Source of the DNA: Triatoma infestans
Taxonomy: Eukaryota > Arthropoda > Insecta > Hemiptera > Reduviidae
NCBI GenBank assembly: GCA_011037195.1
Contig: JAAEAF010006023.1
Location: 18,357 to 82,356, forward strand
Reading direction: 5' to 3'
DNA length: 64,000 nucleotides
Part shown: one piece after another, positions 62,405-64,000 of the stretch
Layout of the letters: each line of letters begins with the position of its first letter
Numbering within the stretch: position 1 is the stretch's first letter
Position numbers and translations under genes: made by a program
Notes under the pieces: model-generated
Seen by the model: only the letters and a program-made list of their open reading frames with translations
What the model was told of the DNA's origin: nothing
The model's database searches: none

Positions 62405-63100
62405 CACAACACTATCGTCCAGCTCCTTTTTACCTTTCCCATAGTATGGAGATGGCAGCAAACGATGTCTTCATAAATTGCCAGTACTGCAGCAAGTGCA
62501 CGAAAAGTGTGGTTGTTGGATTTGATTCTGACTATTTGAAGGAGACATAATATGTATAGAAACACTCTAAACAGACTGATTAATATTATATCGTGTTTGT
62601 AAACATGTGGAAGGTTTTTTTTTAAAGTCCAAGGCACTTTTTCCGGTAGAAAAATGGCATTTTTTTTTGTTATACATGGCATTCATTAATAGCATTGCTA
62701 GGATTCCCGATTTGAAGAAAATTGATCAACTCTTAAAAATGGTTTTGTGTTGGTCTAATTGTTTTTAATGTCGAACATTGTTAAGCATACATAAAATAGG
62801 GAGAATGTATTCAGCTAACTTGTTTGGACATGTTTAGTGTGTGGTATATGTGATAGTAACGTTTTATTTCAATGTACTGTTTTAGATGGGCAACAGTATT
62901 TTAAGATTGGAGGCTGTTGGGGGAATGCAGGTTTGTATTGGGCATGGGAAATAGTGGGGGGGCAACAGGGCACAGACAGACGTAAGGAATAAGGCATGAG
63001 TACTTTAGCAGAGCTAAATATCTTGTTCGGTAATGATATTAGGCAGAAAGGCGGCCCCCTCGGTCATACCATGGCAATGCTTCCACAATGCTGCCTCCAT
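62405..63100. other. Unassigned stretch with minor H similarity
   Basis: 62690-62745 (AATAGCATTGCTAGGATTCC, GAAGAAAATTGATCAAC) recalls the H variant. The rest has frames of 60-99 codons without domains. Confidence 0.35.
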
Positions 63101-63110
63101 ACACCCATAC

Positions 63111-63111
63111 A

Positions 63112-63158
<47 letters not shown>

Positions 63159-63160
63159 TA
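63111..63160. repeat. CA microsatellite
   Basis: Near-continuous ACACAC with a few A/T interruptions. The two plus-strand frames through it are dipeptide repeats, not genes. Confidence 0.9.
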
Positions 63161-63624
63161 CACACAAACACTCCAACACAGCTTAATTCTAACACTAAGA
63201 ATGTTTTCTTGGATTCACTAAAATCTCCCAAGTCCTTTTCTTACAAGATAAATTGATTACAGAAGGGCGGCAAAAAAATAAAAGGGGAAAAAAGAGAAAA
63301 TAAAGGCAGCAAACAAACTGGAGTTTTCCAGAACAGATGGATGGGAAAATTTGCTGTGGATTTCTTTGTCTCTTTGCCCGGGTTCGACCAGTTTTCATGG
63401 CAGTAAGAAAATGTAAACATCTTGTCACGTAACACTAACTCGACTTTTTCTTACTTATAATGAGACAGGCAGGTGATTATATTGTAGTACTAGTGATTAT
63501 GCAGATAATAGCGCCAATAATATTCAACCAGGCTCACATGCAAGGATTGTACTAAAAAGGTACATTAGGTGAAAGCTTAACTTACTATTTCCCAGAAACC
63601 CCCAATATATATTTTCTCTGGAAT
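63161..63624. other. Unassigned stretch
   Basis: Purine-rich 63260-63310 and an eroded H end (CGTAACACTAACTCGACTTT, 63427-63446). No supportable gene. Confidence 0.35.
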
Positions 63625-64000
63625 ACGAGGTATGTCCAGTAAGTAAGTGTACTGAATTTTTGTAGGTTACAAAAATTTTTATTTGAACAAAAAAATTACC
63701 TAGTTACATTAGTACATATGTAAGCTATTTTTCGACATAGTCACCATTCCTCTCAATGCAGGTGGTGAACCGGGGTATTAATTTTTTGATGCCTTCCTCG
63801 AAGTAGTTTCCCGCCAACCCCTTCGTCCACTTCTCCACCTCCCCCTTCACCTCCTCGTCGGTTAAACGTCGGAGATTTGCGGAAACATCGCAGAAAGTTC
63901 ATCCACAGTCAATCTGCGATCGTCACGGATCGCATTTTCGATTTTTTCCGTGATTGAAGGTCTTCCGTTCCTCTGATCATCATGCACAGACGTACGACCG
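63625..64000 (-). pseudogene. Mariner-like element, internally deleted, cut by window edge
   Basis: Minus strand from the right edge: HDDQRNGRPSITEKIENAIR and DDRRLTVDELSAMFPQIS, the second helix-turn-helix part of a mariner DNA-binding domain. At about 63877 it jumps, in another frame, to RRLTDEEVKGEVEKWTKGLA, GNYFEEGIKKLIPRF and RNGDYVEK then a stop at 63737, the usual C-terminus of these transposases. The whole catalytic DDD core is missing. A terminal sequence GAGGTATGTCCAGTAAGTAA is at 63628-63647. Deletion derivatives like this are common. The 5' end lies outside the window. Confidence 0.8.

Noticed and set aside
63033..63256. Thr-His repeat proteins
   Set aside because: Products of the CA microsatellite.

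Overview
This window reads as repeat-dominated nuclear DNA of an arthropod, most likely an insect. It is AT-rich, has no operon structure or compact genes, and almost every recognisable piece belongs to a family typical of insect genomes: RNase H-bearing I-type and Jockey-type non-LTR retrotransposons, RTE-like reverse transcriptases, Tc1 and mariner transposases, tRNA-derived SINEs, solo LTRs and Helentron/DINE-1-like interspersed elements. I found no intact gene and no convincing host exon. Every coding piece is a truncated, frameshifted or stop-interrupted remnant of a mobile element. The species cannot be named from this sequence.

Three repeat families give the window its texture. Family H is an approximately 960-bp element found on both strands throughout (best copies 13394-14351, 33649-34642 and 60758-61723). 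It has a 15-bp inverted repeat ACTTTCTCTTACTCC near each end, a CA/TG microsatellite and two to three internal units of about 290 bp, an architecture like Helentron-derived HINE/DINE-1 elements. Family P1 is a palindromic element whose arms each carry a hammerhead-ribozyme-like core (clear at 2363-2402, 3624-3662, 11840-11885 and 50104-50143). Small copies lie at 3484-3738, 4700-4985, 11692-11965, 18103-18428 and 49204-50187, and a large composite fills 1921-6095. Family P2 (23829-24750 and 42858-44800) has the same plan with a different hammerhead-like core, and its second copy holds a reverse transcriptase fragment in its centre.

Layout. 1-6700: H fragments, a solo LTR, the P1 composite with RNase H fragments in both arms, then a Jockey remnant. 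6700-12450: H variants, three LTR copies of one family (one an internally deleted element with a polypurine tract), a non-LTR 3' remnant and P1 pieces. 12450-13390: unassigned. 13394-23267: H copies, a solo LTR, a SINE split by an I-type element, a second I-type element and an RTE-like remnant. 23268-23828: assembly gap. 23829-31220: P2, an RTE-like remnant with a SINE inside it, H variants and several nested non-LTR fragments. 31635-32528: a near-perfect 894-bp foldback element with TA target duplications. 32555-38600: RT remnant, ORF1-like remnant split by H, LTR inside LTR, more H. 38600-42860: RNase H remnants nested in H. 42858-46700: P2 with RT, then Tc1 halves in opposite orientations. 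46700-57670: H copies hit by I-type elements, P1 split by an I-type element, a SINE, a minisatellite and further non-LTR remnants. 57675-64000: head-to-head H copies, RTE-like and mariner fragments, a poly(A)-tailed retrocopy, an LTR-like repeat and an internally deleted mariner at the right edge.

The elements do not form a pathway, but they give a relative history. At many sites exact 9-15-bp target duplications can be read, showing I-type elements, SINEs and RTE-like elements landing inside older H, P1 and SINE copies. These nests, the hammerhead-bearing palindromes and the 894-bp foldback are the most informative parts of the window.
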